Shown here: positions 34,517 to 46,372 of the stretch, one piece after another
How the letters are laid out: the number at the start of each line of letters is the position of its first letter
How positions within the stretch are numbered: position 1 is the stretch's first letter
NCBI GenBank assembly: GCA_036346205.1
Contig: JARFJB010002417.1
Coordinates: 753,001 to 817,000 of the forward strand
DNA: 64,000 bases
Direction: 5' to 3'
DNA from: Vesta saturnalis
Taxonomy: Eukaryota > Arthropoda > Insecta > Coleoptera > Lampyridae
Notes under the pieces: generated by a model
Seen by the model: the letters and a program-made list of their open reading frames with translations, nothing else
The model's database searches: none
Told to the model about the DNA's origin: nothing
Translations under genes and position numbers: made by a program

Positions 34517-36748
34517 TGAAGCATAAGAAACACAAACTTTTTGTCTTCCATTGGCATAAATCGATTCATACAGTCTATGTGATTCTTTGAACTTTTTCCT
34601 CTTATGGTCATCGTTCAAGTCCTTAAATCTAGAGTAAAATACTGAACTAATACTGTGCTAAATGCAACACAATAGATGTTATGATTCGCCGTTGTAAGAT
34701 AACTACTGTGGTCAGAAATTTTTGTGACCAAGTTGACCGGTTTTCTGCTTCATCATGATCGTGAGGCCGAACTAGATAAAGCCCCAAGTACAGTTTCAAG
34801 TCATTTTCTCTCTGTTTTCTAAATAAATCAGTATATACCTTCTATTTGTATATCAAATCTTCTTGGTTTGAGTGTGGTTTTATTTTATTATGTTTAAATA
34901 CATAAGGCAGAGAGCCGACACCGGCGCAAGCGCATATAGTGTTATTAAGCGGGTGACGAGGGCGCCATGAGAAAAAGGCAAATCGAGATAATTCCCAGGG
35001 CGACAGTCAAAATCCTTAAGCTGTTTGTTTTCATTAATTTTCTCAACTTCATTTTCTGTCTTCTGACCCTACATCAACCATTCCTTAAAAGGGCGAGCGC
35101 AAATCTATTGTCCTCAAGGCTTATCCTGATCTTTGAACGACATAAACTTCTTAAATTCTTTCGAATTTTGTAATTCAAAAAATTTATGAGTCTGCTTAAA
35201 AAACATTTTCGAGCACACGTTTCACACCACCTGGTTACCCCATTCCGCATTTTATCAAGCCGTTATAGTCATCATCCTTCGAGTTACCTCGTTTACAATA
35301 CGTATTGAATACCACAACCACTTGTGTTTTTGATTACAATGACCACGCATGGTGATAACAACATGTTAATCGCAACGGCTGTCGCGATCACGACATTCAC
35401 TATATTTCAGAAAATAATAGCTACTGCTAATATTTTGTATGAGAGCATCTACCTTGCCACGAAAAAAACATATGACAATCGCGATTTTTTGTTATAATAA
35501 ACAATTTAATTCCGTTTTCAGAGTGTGGTACAAATTAACCCACTTTTTGATTGGTTACTATAATCAGTCATTAAATTTTATTGTAAGCAATTTTTAGTGG
35601 GTAGAAAACAAAATTACTCAAAGACCTGTGGAAGAAATAAACGTGGAATTTAACGTTGACAGATCACAGATTGACAGTAGGGATAGCAGAGGCAACAACT
35701 TTAAACATTAAGCATGAGTAGTGAGTAAGCGTTGAATTCTCAAATTACTTACTACTAAAAAAAAATGGCTGCTTTAGGTCATGAAGACAATTTTTTTGAA
35801 AATTATGGACCCTGTCACCAAAAAGCGCAAGTGCCCCAGTTTCCACCAGAAAACTAATGGCTACAGTCAGGAATTTTAATGATACAAAAAGGCATAACAG
35901 TTACAGGAGATGTGAAAAATAAAGCTAAAAACTATTACATGGTTGAAAAGGCAAAACAACAATCACATTAACATTATGCTGTTACACGGCAGTTACTGAG
36001 TATACAAAGCTCGAAAAGTTTAGGAAGTACCAAGTGGTTTCGGTTTTCTAGAGAGAAATTGTCCCTACAGTCATGGTGTAGCACAGTATGAATAAGCATG
36101 TGTTAATTGTGTAGAAGAATAAAACATTGTATTTATATCCCAATATTTTCTTTCATGGTTAGGTAGATTATATAAAAGTTTTCCCTGATAATTACATTGA
36201 TATATGTAAAATGCGATTTTCGAACGTTATGGAAATTCTAAAAAAAGTTCTAGAATGGAAATACAGCTTTTGAACATAAACTATGTAGACTACACTGGGC
36301 TGGAAAAGTGTTTAAATTGAAAAGTTAAAAACTTTAAAAAATTTCGATTTTTTCATAAAAGAATGATACTCTTGTCTGAAGTCGCTACGACGCATCGTTT
36401 TCGAAATAAATTAAATTCTATGTTAAAATTGCGAAATTTTGAAAAACAAAAAACTTATAAATAACAATGTCCAATGCCCCGCCCAAACGAGCCGCTTATG
36501 AGTACAACTAAAAAATCATACTCATGCCATACGATTGGGAATATTCCACTAAATAAATGTACAGAACGTTATCATTTAAAGGGAAACCATTTTGAAGATA
36601 TTTGAATTAAACCGATGTTAGGGCGCTATCTTCCAAGAGCTCCAGCTCTCTTATGAAGTATTTTTATATTAAGGTAATTTACGTTAAATCAACATAAAAT
36701 CGGCTCTAGAATCTGTAGTTTTCTTTTGTGAAAAGAGTTTGTGGACAC

Positions 36749-36751
<3 letters not shown>
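34517..36751. other. no recognised gene
   Basis: Unassigned. A sequence near 36,291 (TACACTGGGCTGG) and one at 36,740-36,751 (TGTGGACACCTTTATA) could be the ends of an old mariner-like element, but they do not match each other well. A GC-richer patch lies near 34,920-35,000. No promoter, RNA or coding family is seen. Confidence 0.4.

Positions 36752-36805
<54 letters not shown>
36752..36805. repeat. (TA)n array at the left end of a mariner
   Basis: The array is followed by CATA and then the CAGGGTG element end at 36,810. The required TA target lies inside or next to the array. Confidence 0.97.
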
Positions 36806-36809
<4 letters not shown>

Positions 36810-39000
36810 CAGGGTGTTACTTAAGTGTATGTACTTATTTTAAGGGGTGATTCCTGAGGCGATTTCGAGCGGGAAAGTTCATATGAATGTATGTCCTCAG
36901 AAGCTTCGTTATCGATCTACAGGCTGTTGAAGTTGTTGTGTTTTTTCGGTTTTTTACAAATTTTGCGAAAACCCTTCTAGATATTACATTGAAATTTTAC
37001 ATATTGTATAAGGGCATGAAGTCCCTTATTTCAACTGAAAAGTTCATTTTTAATTTAACCAGTGGCGTAGATACAGCTAGGTCACGACATAAATTCCACA
37101 AAAAAAATGCGTTACGCCACTGTTTTATATGACGCGTTTACACGATATTCATCAGAAATCAATTCCGAACAAAAAAGGTTTCCATACATTTTCACGTAAA
37201 ACTCACCGTTTAGGAAAAAATAATTAAAAAGTGTCGTGTCGTTATAAAGTGCATTTATTCCTAACATAGAAACTATTTACAGAAACTGAACAATAAAGGG
37301 AAAAACTTTTGTGCAGTCATTCATAAAAAATGCTGAAAATGTCCACCATCCGCTTCTATACAGGCTTCTGCTCTTCTCCTCATTGAACGACGCACTCTTT
37401 CAAAAATTCCCGGTGTGTTCTGTATGGTTGCACAGCCCTCAACTATTCTACTGCGTAAGTCTTCCAACGTCTGAACTGGTGTATTATAAACTAGAGTTTT
37501 AAGATGCCCCCAGAAATAAAAGTCTAAGCTGTTCAGATCAGGCGATTTCGGTGGCCCGAACTGAGGCCCCTCCATCGATTTGGGTAAACTGAATTCAAAT
37601 ATTCACGCACCAAAATGCTGAAGTGGGCCGGGGCACCGTCGTGCATGAACCACATGTGCTGACGTACTAGAAGAGGGACATTTTCTAGTAATTCAGGCAA
37701 ATTATTTTGAAGAAACGCACGATAGGTATTGCCGTCAAGGCGCCTTGGAAGAAAGAATGGTCCAACTAAAAAATCTCCAATAATACCAACCCACACGTTG
37801 ACTGAAAATTGCTGCTGAAATTTTGTTTCTACTATGGCATGAGGGTTCTCTTCGCTCCATAAATGTGCATTATGAAAATTTCTGATTGCTTCTCTGGAGA
37901 AATTTGCTTCATCCGTGAAGATAACTTGCCTGTCGAAATGAGGATTTTCTGCAACCTTCTGGAGAAACCACATGGAAAAATTCCTGCGTGCTGGAAAATC
38001 TCGTGGAAGGAGAGCTTGCACTCTTTGCAGATGATACGGATACAGCAAATATTCTCTCAAAATTTCCCATACAGTTTTGTGGCAAATATTCAACGCACTC
38101 CCAATTTTGCGTGTACTAGATCCTGGATTCTGTTCAATTTCATTGAGAACAGCCTCCTCTACTTCCGCCGTCCTCACTGTACGAGGTCGTCCTTCTCGGT
38201 TTCCATTTTGTAAACTGCCATATTGAGACAGTCGCAGATGGATGTTTGTGAATGTTCTACTATCGGGAACAGCACGGTTGGGAAATCTTTCTTGGTAAAG
38301 ACGCCTGGCTTGTTTAGCATTGCCGTCAGCCAGACCATAGACGAAATGCATGTCGGTCATCTCCGAAATAGCATAATTGACCATTTCTCTTACTTTTATG
38401 AAGACAAAACACTTGGAAAACAACAAAAAGAACAAATTTTTAAACAAGCCTGTCAAGAATAAGACTGACATGACAGGATTATTAACGAAAACCATAGCGA
38501 TGTTTCCTTATCAACGGACAGAGCTCACTTGTGTTTTTGTGACATCTTTATCTTGTAAATAAACTGCACGTTATAACGACGCGACACTTTTTAATTATTT
38601 TTTCCTAAACAGTGAGTTTTACGTGAAAATGTATGGAGACCTTTTTTGTTCGGAATTGATTTCTGATGAATATCGTGTAAATGCGTCATATAAAACAGTG
38701 GCGTAACACATTTTTTTTGTGGAATTTGTCATGACCTAGCTGTATCTACGCCACTGGTTAAATTAAAAATGAACTTTTCAGTTGAAATAAGGGCCTTCAT
38801 GCCCTTATACAATATGTAAAATTTCAATGTAATATCTAGAAGGGTTTTCGAAAAATTTGGAAAAAACCGAAAAAACACAATTTCAACAGCCTGTAGATCG
38901 ATAACGAAGCTTCTGAGGACATACATTCATATGAACTTTCCGGCTCGAAATCGCCTCAGGAATCACCCCTTAAAATAAGTACATACACTTAAGTAACGCC

Positions 39001-39003
<3 letters not shown>
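36810..39003 (-). mobile_element. mariner-type transposon with 446-bp TIRs, youngest-looking copy
   Basis: Left end CAGGGTGTTACTTAAGTG and inverted right end CAGGGCGTTACTTAAGTG are bordered by TA (36,808-36,809 and 39,004-39,005). The TIRs, 36,810-37,256 and 38,558-39,003, differ by roughly a dozen positions by eye, so the insertion is recent relative to others here. The transposase gene is on the minus strand between them and does not overlap the TIRs. The right end shares its TA array with the next mariner. Confidence 0.92.
37321..38384 (-). pseudogene. mariner-type transposase, one visible frame break
   Basis: Start ATG at 38,384 (MVNYAISEMTDMHFVYGLAD), the position giving a normal N-terminal helix-turn-helix. 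An upstream in-frame ATG would add an implausible hydrophobic leader. Residues to about 115 form the paired-type DNA-binding part (LYQERFPNRAVP, RPRTVRTAEVEEAVLNEI, TRKIGSALNICHKTVWEIL). Catalytic blocks are IFTDEANFSREAI (first D), FMHDGAPAHFSI (second D) and SPDLNSLDFYFWG (third D). The frame breaks at the NRW block near 37,570, where a few bases are lost. The last residues are GGHFQHFL. The total of about 354 codons matches family length. Confidence 0.92.

Positions 39004-39053
<50 letters not shown>
39004..39053. repeat. (TA)25 array joining two mariners
   Basis: This 50-bp array is the only sequence between the end of one mariner (39,003) and the start of another (39,054). Confidence 0.98.
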
Positions 39054-39056
<3 letters not shown>

Positions 39057-41421
39057 GGTGTCTCTAAAAAGTGCAGAAAGAATGCTACCACAAATTCCTG
39101 AGGCTAAAATATGACGATCTAACCCAAAAATGGTTGATTTCGGAGATACAGACTGTCAAAAGTTCAATTTGGATTTAGTTTTTCATAAATAATTTTGTAA
39201 TAATTGGTGTATTGTCACAATATTCGGCTAAGGGGGGTTTTGAGGGGTGGAAAATTAAAATCTGCTCCCATTTTCAACGTAAATTTTAGAGGGCGTCACC
39301 TGCGGTACTTTGCATACATTTAAAACGAAATAACTTTTTTGAGCCATAATGTATTTAATTTTTAAATAAAAATTCTCATTCTCCAACGTCTTTTAACCAA
39401 AAAATGTATACCTGGTAAGAGTTGATTTGAGCAACCGTTTCTGAGATATCTGGATTTAAAATTTTGATTTCTTACTCAAACTCACCATTGCATTGCATTG
39501 AATTACCATAGGAATAACATCAAAAATTATAATAACAAATTAAATAATTAAATAATTTTATTCTCGAGTAAAAACAGTTAATAAATTTATCAACAACAAA
39601 AGGTTAATAAAAAAAAATGCTTACAACAAATGTTCAAAATGACCTCCATTTTCGTGTGTACAAAGATTAATACGTGGTAAAAAGTTAAATTGAACTCTCT
39701 GGAGCATTTCGTCATCATTTTTCAAAGCGTCAATACTAGTTTGAATACATCTCCTTAATTCATCTTCTGTATGTACTGGCGTAGAATACACAAAGGTTTT
39801 CACTTTTCCCCACAAGTAGTAATCCATCTGGGTCATGCCAGGGGATCAAGCTAGCCCATTTTCGGACGCATCATTGCCTCTGCCTATCCATCTATTTTGA
39901 TACCGTTCGTTCAAACAATTACGTATGTTTAACGTAAAATATGGAGGCGCACCGTCGTACATAAACCACATTCCCCTTCGAAGTTGCAAGGGTAGGGGAT
40001 CTAATAAGTCTGGTAATTCGTTTTGTAGATGTTCCAAATAATTTGTGCATTTTAGTCGAAGTGGTAAAATTACATACCCATTATGAAAGTGTCAATGATT
40101 CATGACCTTAAACTCACGCTGATAATGAGTAACTTTAGTCGCATGAGGATTTTATTCAGCATAGACATGTTCATTGTGCAAGTTAGTTATGCCACTCCTC
40201 GTGAAAATGGCTTCATCTGTGAATAAAATTCTTCGTGTAAAGTTTCTATCTTGATTTCTTTGCTCTTGGATGAACCGGCAGAAATCTAGGCGTGCTTCAA
40301 AATTATGGGGTAAAAGATCTTGTACCCGTTGAACGTGAAATGGATGCAGTAGTTGTTCTCTGGTTACCCTATTAACAGTATCTTTGATTACACCTAGCTG
40401 TACCCAATCTTCAGCTGCTGAGTTTTGGATTTTCTTCAATCCGATTTAGAATATCTTCTTCAATCTCCGGAGTTCTTACCGTACGTGCACGACCATAATT
40501 AATAGAAACATGCGCAAACCTACCCGTTTCACGAAGACGTCTTTCAACTGCCGCGAAGGTTTTATGGTTTGGTAATCATCGATTGGGAAATCTTTCACAA
40601 GATTCTAAACCATTTAAAAACCAATAACATATCGGTTATTTTTCCGTTGGTATACTGTACGGCCATGACGAAAATAAATTTGCAAATTGTTTGATAATTC
40701 ACCAGCACTTGCCAATTCTCTTTCACGAATATTCCAGTACTACTCGCAGTTTAAAACATATACACCCACAAAAAAGCAACAATGTATCAAAAGAATCAAC
40801 AAAAGGACACAGGTCACAATGAGAGGCGTTTCACGAATTTTACGAACTTCACCTACCAAAAGAAAGGTCGTCATTCATGCTATTATGATCAAAATGTATG
40901 GTTGAATTGTTAAGTAGTACAATTTTTTTAGATTCCATTTGACAGTATTTTTTAATGACAGTTATTTTAAAAACGCTTTCTCTTCATATTGTGTGGAATT
41001 GTAGGCATACCCGAAATTAATTTTTTAAATCCAGATATTTCAGAAACGGCTGCTCTTATCAGGTATACATTTTTTAGTTGAGAATAAGAATTTTGATTTA
41101 AAAGTTAAAATACATTGTGGCTCAAAAAAGTTATTTCGTTTTAAATGTATGCAAAGTTTATTAATTTAATTTTACATTGAAAATGAGAGCAGATTTTATT
41201 TTTCCACCCCACAACCCCGCCGCCCCCCTAGCCGAATATTATGACAATCCACCAATTATTACAAAAATTATTTATGAAAAACTAAATCCAAATTGAACTT
41301 TTGACACTCTGTATCACCGAAGTCAACCACATTTGGACTGCAGTAAGTCGAGTTAGATGGTCATATTTTAGCCTCAGGAATTTGTGGTAGCATTTTTTCC
41401 GCACCTTTTAGAGACACCCTA
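39054..41421 (-). mobile_element. mariner-type transposon with about 400-bp TIRs
   Basis: Left end CAGGGTGTCTCTAAAAAGTG; inverted right end TAGGGTGTCTCTAAAAGGTG (terminal base changed). TA lies on both sides. TIRs run about 39,054-39,475 and 41,020-41,421, clearly more diverged than those of its neighbour. It is a different family from the 36.8 kb element: the transposases share the fold but not close sequence. The gene on the minus strand is decayed. Confidence 0.9.
39621..40600 (-). pseudogene. mariner-type transposase (decayed)
   Basis: Blocks in order on the minus strand are VNRVTREQLLHPFHVQRVQD (about 40,320-40,380), RRILFTDEAIFTRSG (first D, about 40,195-40,235), LPLQLRRGMWFMYDGAPPYF (second D, about 39,950) and MTQMDYYLWGKVKTFVYSTP (third D, about 39,815). 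The usual RSPDL reads stop-S-P-G, consistent with a CGA to TGA change and a D to G change. Spacing from second to third D is 43 residues. The gene ends NGGHFEHLL at 39,624. Several stops and frame changes lie in the N-terminal part. Confidence 0.85.
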
Positions 41422-41423
41422 TA

Positions 41424-42867
41424 TATACCTACAATAAAATCATACTGTTTTTGAACATGTCATAAAGGAAATAAATTTTAAAGTATGAATGTATTACGTG
41501 ACCTCAAATTATTTATTTACTTGTTTACTGTAATTAAAATTGAATGTATTAAGATAATTACGAAAAGTACGACTTTCTATGCAATATAATTTTGGATTAT
41601 AAGAGAAATAACGTAAATAGCAGTTAAATCTATGTGTTAATATCCATAAAGCATGTCAAAGTTGTCCATTTACTATAATTTTATGACATGGATTTTCTTA
41701 TTAATAGCATTTGGATACACTGAATCGATCTTTAAAAGCGGAGACAAGTTGTCGGACAACATGAGTGACGATTTACGACTAGATAGTCGATGACCTGTAA
41801 GACTGTGGAAGGTTACTGGAGGTAGCAGTAAATTGTTAGATCGTATCAGGTTCTTTATATAATTATATCACTAATTATGGTTGTAAATTCGACAATTTTT
41901 AAGTTGACTATATGCCGTGGTGGAGTTAACTAGATCTTCATCGAATAATGTAGTAACTTCACCCTCCTGTAATACAAAACGTAAGGTTGTAAACTTTCGT
42001 ACTGTGACATATGCTAATACACCATTTTAATAATAGCGTTTTTATTTGGACTGATGGGAGTCTGATGAGCATTATTTAAGAGGACGTTTAATTTTATTTC
42101 AGTTTATTATACCCATTATTTACAAAATCCGACTTTTCAGATTATTTTTTCTTGCTCTCTTATCAAAGTAAATAACCATTTAAAATATTCAAATTTTTTT
42201 TTTGTTTTTCTTGTTTTAATTAATTACAAATTATTGAAGAAAATTAACAACTTGTGTTAATCTACTTAATGCAAAAAATTCGTATAAGTCCAAGAATTAC
42301 GTTCAAAATACATCGATTATTTCAGTAGATCTTCTCTTGTCCAAATGTTGACCAAGCAAACTTTAATCACATGAAAACTTAACGTTTAATTTTCAAGATA
42401 CAATAGATAAACCTAGGTTACACATACCTATATTGAACTTTGCATTTCATGAGAGCTAAATAAAAAAAGCGTAACATAGAAATTTATACTTCGTTTACTT
42501 AAACTTTAAAAAACTTCTGTTCGCGTCCTTGCTAGATCTTCATGCTATTATCACTTATATCAACACAATCTGAGTGTTACGAGGCCCAAAACAAAAGTCT
42601 CTTACATAAATCAGAATCTCTTGAGCTCGATGCACAATTGGTCAGTGTTAATTTGCAAGAGCCGAACGGACGAACACCCAAAAAATTTTGCCATTTTCAT
42701 ATATCAGATTCATATTATACATGAAAAATAGTATTGCGATAGCTACAATTCCGTTTTGGCACTTTTATTTTAGTTTAGGACCCACCTATTCTGAAACAGC
42801 AAAAAAATTTTATATTTGTCTACCCAGTCGCCCGCCCGCTGCACAATAAATGAATTTATATTGTGTA
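41424..42867. other. no recognised gene
   Basis: AT-rich DNA without transposon protein or RNA gene signal. An open frame of 60 codons at 42,542 has no family motif. Confidence 0.5.
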
Positions 42868-43225
42868 CAGGGTGGTCCAAATTGGACACCAAACGGAAAC
42901 ACCCTTTATTTCAAGAGATAGAAAAAGATGGACTTACGTGTCTCGACCTCAAATTTAATGAGAAAATCGGTTTTTTACGTAGAATCCATTGCGATAGACA
43001 GTTTTTATACAAGGTGTTTGGTTTTTAATACGACCCTAAACTACATTTTTTCATTCGGGCCACCCTATATATTTAGGGTTTTTTGAAAAGACCGAAAAAT
43101 TTCTTAAATTTTTGTGAATAAAACAAACAAGTGTTATAAATAAACAAACGTAACTAATTAATACTGTTCTAAATATACTCAGAGAAATAGTAACAGTAAA
43201 ACGAATGTAACAAAAAACAATTTAT

Positions 43226-43671
43226 GTTAGTAAATGTTCAAATTGTCTCCCGTTTTGTTCCAAACAGATTCTACACCTTTTCCTTATCCCATTTGCAGCA
43301 TTTATTAATTCCAAAGGTGGCATTTGGTTAAATGCACCTAGCAACACCTCTTTTAATTCTTCTCTGGTATTAAAAGGCTGCTTGTATATGAGGTCACTGA
43401 TTTTACCCCAGAGAAAAAAAAATCAAGTGGCATTAAACCAGCAGACCGAGCGGGCGTTTGGATTAGCCTTTGATTCCCCATCCATAGCCTTTGATTCCCC
43501 ATCCAGTTTCCTCCAAATTACCCATTTAGATAATTGTTGATAATTCCTTCACAATGCGGTTGTACCCCGTCGTGTTGGAAAAATACTATTTGTAATAAAT
43601 TGGTGTCTTCGATAAACGGTTCAATTTGGTCCTGTAAAGTTTGTAAATATCGTTGAGAATTCAGCGCTCCG

Positions 43672-43673
<2 letters not shown>
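43226..43673 (-). pseudogene. mariner-type transposase, C-terminal half
   Basis: The minus strand has DGALNSQRYLQTLQDQIEPF (about 43,610-43,670), VFFQHDGVQPHCEG with the second D (about 43,550-43,590), LMPLDFFLWGKISDLIYKQP with the third D (about 43,400-43,440) and the C-terminus CLEQNGRQFEHLLT (about 43,230-43,270). A 21-bp tandem duplication (43,464-43,505) adds seven codons before the third motif. The frame is interrupted near 43,520. Confidence 0.82.
43464..43505. repeat. perfect 21-bp tandem duplication in the transposase
   Basis: TAGCCTTTGATTCCCCATCC plus A is present twice back to back (43,464-43,484 and 43,485-43,505). Being 21 bp, it keeps the frame. Confidence 0.95.

Positions 43674-43745
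<72 letters not shown>
43674..43745. repeat. (TA)n array inserted in the transposase
   Basis: Left edge of the 0.8-kb insert. The neighbouring transposase codons read tyrosine-aspartate-glycine immediately outside, in the GPY..DG motif. Confidence 0.97.
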
Positions 43746-43751
<6 letters not shown>

Positions 43752-43996
43752 TTAGATTTATTGCTAAGGTTACACTCTCGTGAAAATGAATTCTCAGAAT
43801 AGTTATAAAAAATCTGGCAACGGCATTATTAAGTAGCAACATAATTTAGTATATCATAACAATTTCAATGGTCACAAACACGATAAAAACTCAAAACGTT
43901 TGAATGTGCATTGGCTACGCCAACGTAGTAAGGAAGCCATTCTCCTCATAATGTAGGGTTTACATAAAATTCTAGCGTAACAATACATTACATGCT

Positions 43997-43999
<3 letters not shown>
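43746..43999. other. 254-bp unclassified segment between two TA arrays
   Basis: It begins and ends with AT-rich sequence (ATTAATAATTAGATTTATTG and CATGCTAATAAT). Its termini are only weakly inverted, there is no open frame, and nothing like it was noticed elsewhere in the window. It could be a short non-autonomous element or captured flanking DNA. Confidence 0.4.

Positions 44000-44035
<36 letters not shown>
44000..44035. repeat. (TA)n array left of a MITE
   Basis: Ends exactly at the CAGGGTG end of the MITE (44,036). Confidence 0.97.
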
Positions 44036-44038
<3 letters not shown>

Positions 44039-44433
44039 GGTGATTTATTAGCCCACCGACAAACTTGGCCATATGAAAGGTCATGTAATTAAAAAAAAAA
44101 TATTATGGAAACATATGTCCGATTTCAATTATTTAAAGAAATAAAAGTTTGATTGTATATGAATATGAATACATAATTATAATAAATACTCAAAACGCTC
44201 TCCTCCCTCTTCAATACATGATTGGCAACGGCGAATTAAAGAGTTTTTCACTCGAAGGAGAATGTTTGGTTGATTTCTGATGTGACTGCTACTCACATTT
44301 TGTACTTTCTCTAGCAACTGCAATCCCCTTCTTACAATTTCCTCGAAGTCATTTATTTCTTTAAATAATTGAAATTGGACATATGTTCCCATAATCTTTT
44401 TTTCTTAAAATTTTGTCGGTGAGCTAATAAATC

Positions 44434-44439
<6 letters not shown>
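44036..44439 (-). mobile_element. 404-bp mariner-derived MITE with transposase C-terminus
   Basis: Left end CAGGGTGATTTATTAGCCCA; inverted right end TAGGGTGATTTATTAGCTCA; TIRs of about 110 bp share CATATGTCC and TCAATTATTTAAAGAAATAA. The interior is the last 60-70 codons of a mariner transposase on the minus strand, ending CQSCIEEGGERFEYLL (stop at 44,177). The open frame continues into the right TIR (to about 44,392). It is an internal-deletion derivative of an autonomous element not present here. Confidence 0.9.

Positions 44440-44481
<42 letters not shown>
44440..44481. repeat. (TA)n array right of the MITE
   Basis: Lies between the MITE end and the resumption of the host transposase (CGGTCCAAT at 44,482). 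Confidence 0.97.
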
Positions 44482-44482
<1 letters not shown>

Positions 44483-44580
44483 GGTCCAATAAATTGTCCT
44501 CAGTCAATACCCACCCACACATTAAAAGTACACCTCCCTGGATTCCTTTCCTCCACAGTAACAGGGGGATTTACTGTACG
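44482..44580 (-). pseudogene. mariner transposase piece upstream of the inserted block
   Basis: The minus strand reads VEERNPGR then FNVWVGID and QFIGPY, which is the strand just before the YDGALNS piece at 43,670. It shows that the two pieces belonged to one gene split at a TA-rich codon run. Confidence 0.75.
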
Positions 44581-44786
44581 GATGAAAAAATTTAATCAAT
44601 AAAATGGATTTATGGCGGCAAGTTGACTATAGGACAATGACCATTATTTAACTCTACTTTTGAAAATCAGGCTTTTTGTCCTTCAATTTATGGAATAATA
44701 AAAAAATTAAGAAAACGGTTGAGTAAATCAGAAATCCACTCAAAAACAAATAAATTCAAATAGGAGTATCTTCCGATCGTCATTTC

Positions 44787-45145
44787 ACCTAGCCAGTCGA
44801 CCTGTGGTATCACGATCCACTTAGTATTCTGTAGGTAACAGGTTTGATCTCGGTTACCGTCTACCTAATATGAGATGTTTTTAGAGAGTTTTCCTCATAT
44901 ACATATAACGGCATGACCACTGCGTATACGCACATCATGTGCGGCTATTTAGGCGAATGCTGGGATAGTAACATCCCCCTCAAAACCCTAATTCCGTTCT
45001 GCCCGATCCTATCCTGACCGCACCCATCCTCAATCCCACCATGCATGCATATATAATGTATGTATGTAGGTTGAGAATCCATCGGTGTGACGGAAGGAGC
45101 GCGGAAAGCTCAAGCTTTGGAGGGAATGAAACACTTTGCTTTCCT
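44787..45145 (+). mobile_element. tRNA-Ala-headed SINE (copy 3, diverged head)
   Basis: Head with a degenerate A box and a B box AGGTTTGATCTCGGTTACC. The body (CGAATGCTGGGATAG, AAAACCCTAATTCCGTT, CGCACCCATCCTCAATCCCA) aligns with the copies at 17.3 and 46.4 kb read in the opposite orientation. The tail ends near GGAGGGAATGAAACAC. No clear target duplication. It is the oldest-looking full copy. Confidence 0.8.
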
Positions 45146-45270
45146 TGCAGATGCTATGAATATTCTCGTATTATATTCCATATTTTTCGTTCGTTACTTG
45201 AGATTGAGAACAAACCTAATTTATTAAACAATAGGCATACAAAAGCAAAAACACCTTTTTAGATTTTATA

Positions 45271-46122
45271 CAAGGTGACCCAAAACTGATGGGACCAAAA
45301 TGTTTGCTCCAACTGTGATAATCGATATTATTAGATCAAAGTTTACTATTTATAGGAGTTAGTTAACCTTGGACACAATATTCAACTTTGTTACAATAAG
45401 TGTTCTATTTAACTTCTCTCTCCATAAATTAAGATAAATTGCACCATTCTAAAACATATCTTCATTTTCTGGTAGTACGTTTACAGCATTTTGAATTGAT
45501 ATTGTTCTACATTATTAATTTGAACCTGGTAGACTGATTTTTAACGTTCCCCAGATGATTTAGCTCTGGGTACTGAGGTGATCTTTTGATACATGCTTAT
45601 TATCCCCTATTAAGGCATCTACCAAAAAATTGTTGTTCATTTAGGTATTTGCTTACGCCACGTGCAAAAGGAGGTACTCTACCGCCATGCATGAACAGCA
45701 TTTTGACAGAAATTAAAGGGCATATCTTGTAACAACTCTGGCACAGTTTTTTGGGGAAAACCGCACACAAAACAAGACTCGCAGTAAACAATATGGGTCC
45801 CTTAAAACTTTCTGTTTCTCGAATACGACATTCAATACGAACAGGGATTTTGTAATTTAGATTAAATATTTCTCTTGATTCTGCGAACACTGTTGTGGCA
45901 GTTACTTCGATAGTATCCAATAGGTAATAAGATGTCGACCTGCTCATTAAAAGGTAGATCCTTACTTAATAGCGGCAAACATAATGCAAATACAACAAAC
46001 AGTGAGCAATTATTGAAAAGTTTTGTGCCAACAACGAAATGGAACGATTATGAATTTGTTTACCGTCAAAATTATTTCATTTAATTTATGTGAATACAGT
46101 TTATCTGACGGAAAGATAGTCC
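45271..46122 (-). mobile_element. mariner-type element remnant (right end uncertain)
   Basis: Left end CAAGGTGACCCAAAACTGATG follows TA at 45,269. The right end is only suggested by CCACGCTGTA at 46,113-46,122, which fits poorly. A broken minus-strand transposase lies inside. Confidence 0.5.
45540..45950 (-). pseudogene. mariner-type transposase fragment
   Basis: The minus strand has FKGPILFTASL (the GPY/F strand, about 45,745-45,780), MLFMHGGRVPPFARGVSKYL (second catalytic block with D replaced by G, about 45,640-45,700) and an EQ.FFGRCLNRG block matching the NRWIGRGG region. The third acid block is lost downstream. The missing aspartate and frame changes show it is dead. Confidence 0.72.
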
Positions 46123-46372
46123 ACGCTGTATACCTAAAGAAAACACACATAGGCAGTATCTAAATGCGGGGTCACAACACTGTCCGGGAAAACTAACAGA
46201 TGCAAAAGACATAAGGAGGTAGTGAAATTTTGAATAGCACTTTTATAAAACGGATTCAATGTCAAAAATATTAACAACGTCTGAACAAAGATCGAAAACT
46301 GAAGATGAACTAAAATCCACAGTATCACTGCCGCATTAAAGAGACCAATAAGCAATATTCTGAACCAAGAAG

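Larger units (their letters stand above)
42868..44590 (-). mobile_element. mariner-type transposon interrupted by a TA/MITE block (right end missing)
   Basis: Left end CAGGGTGGTCCAAATTGG follows TA at 42,866. An inverted end-like motif CACCCTA at 43,061-43,067 lies 200 bp in. The minus-strand transposase occupies 43,226-43,673 and resumes at 44,482. Between these, 0.8 kb of TA arrays, a 254-bp segment and a complete MITE have been inserted. No right TIR was found before 45,270, so the N-terminal half and right end are gone. Confidence 0.75.

Noticed and set aside
34405..34611. Minus-strand 68-codon frame at the right flank of the BEL insertion
   Set aside because: It starts outside and ends inside the LTR; joining both flanks gives no continuous protein-like frame.
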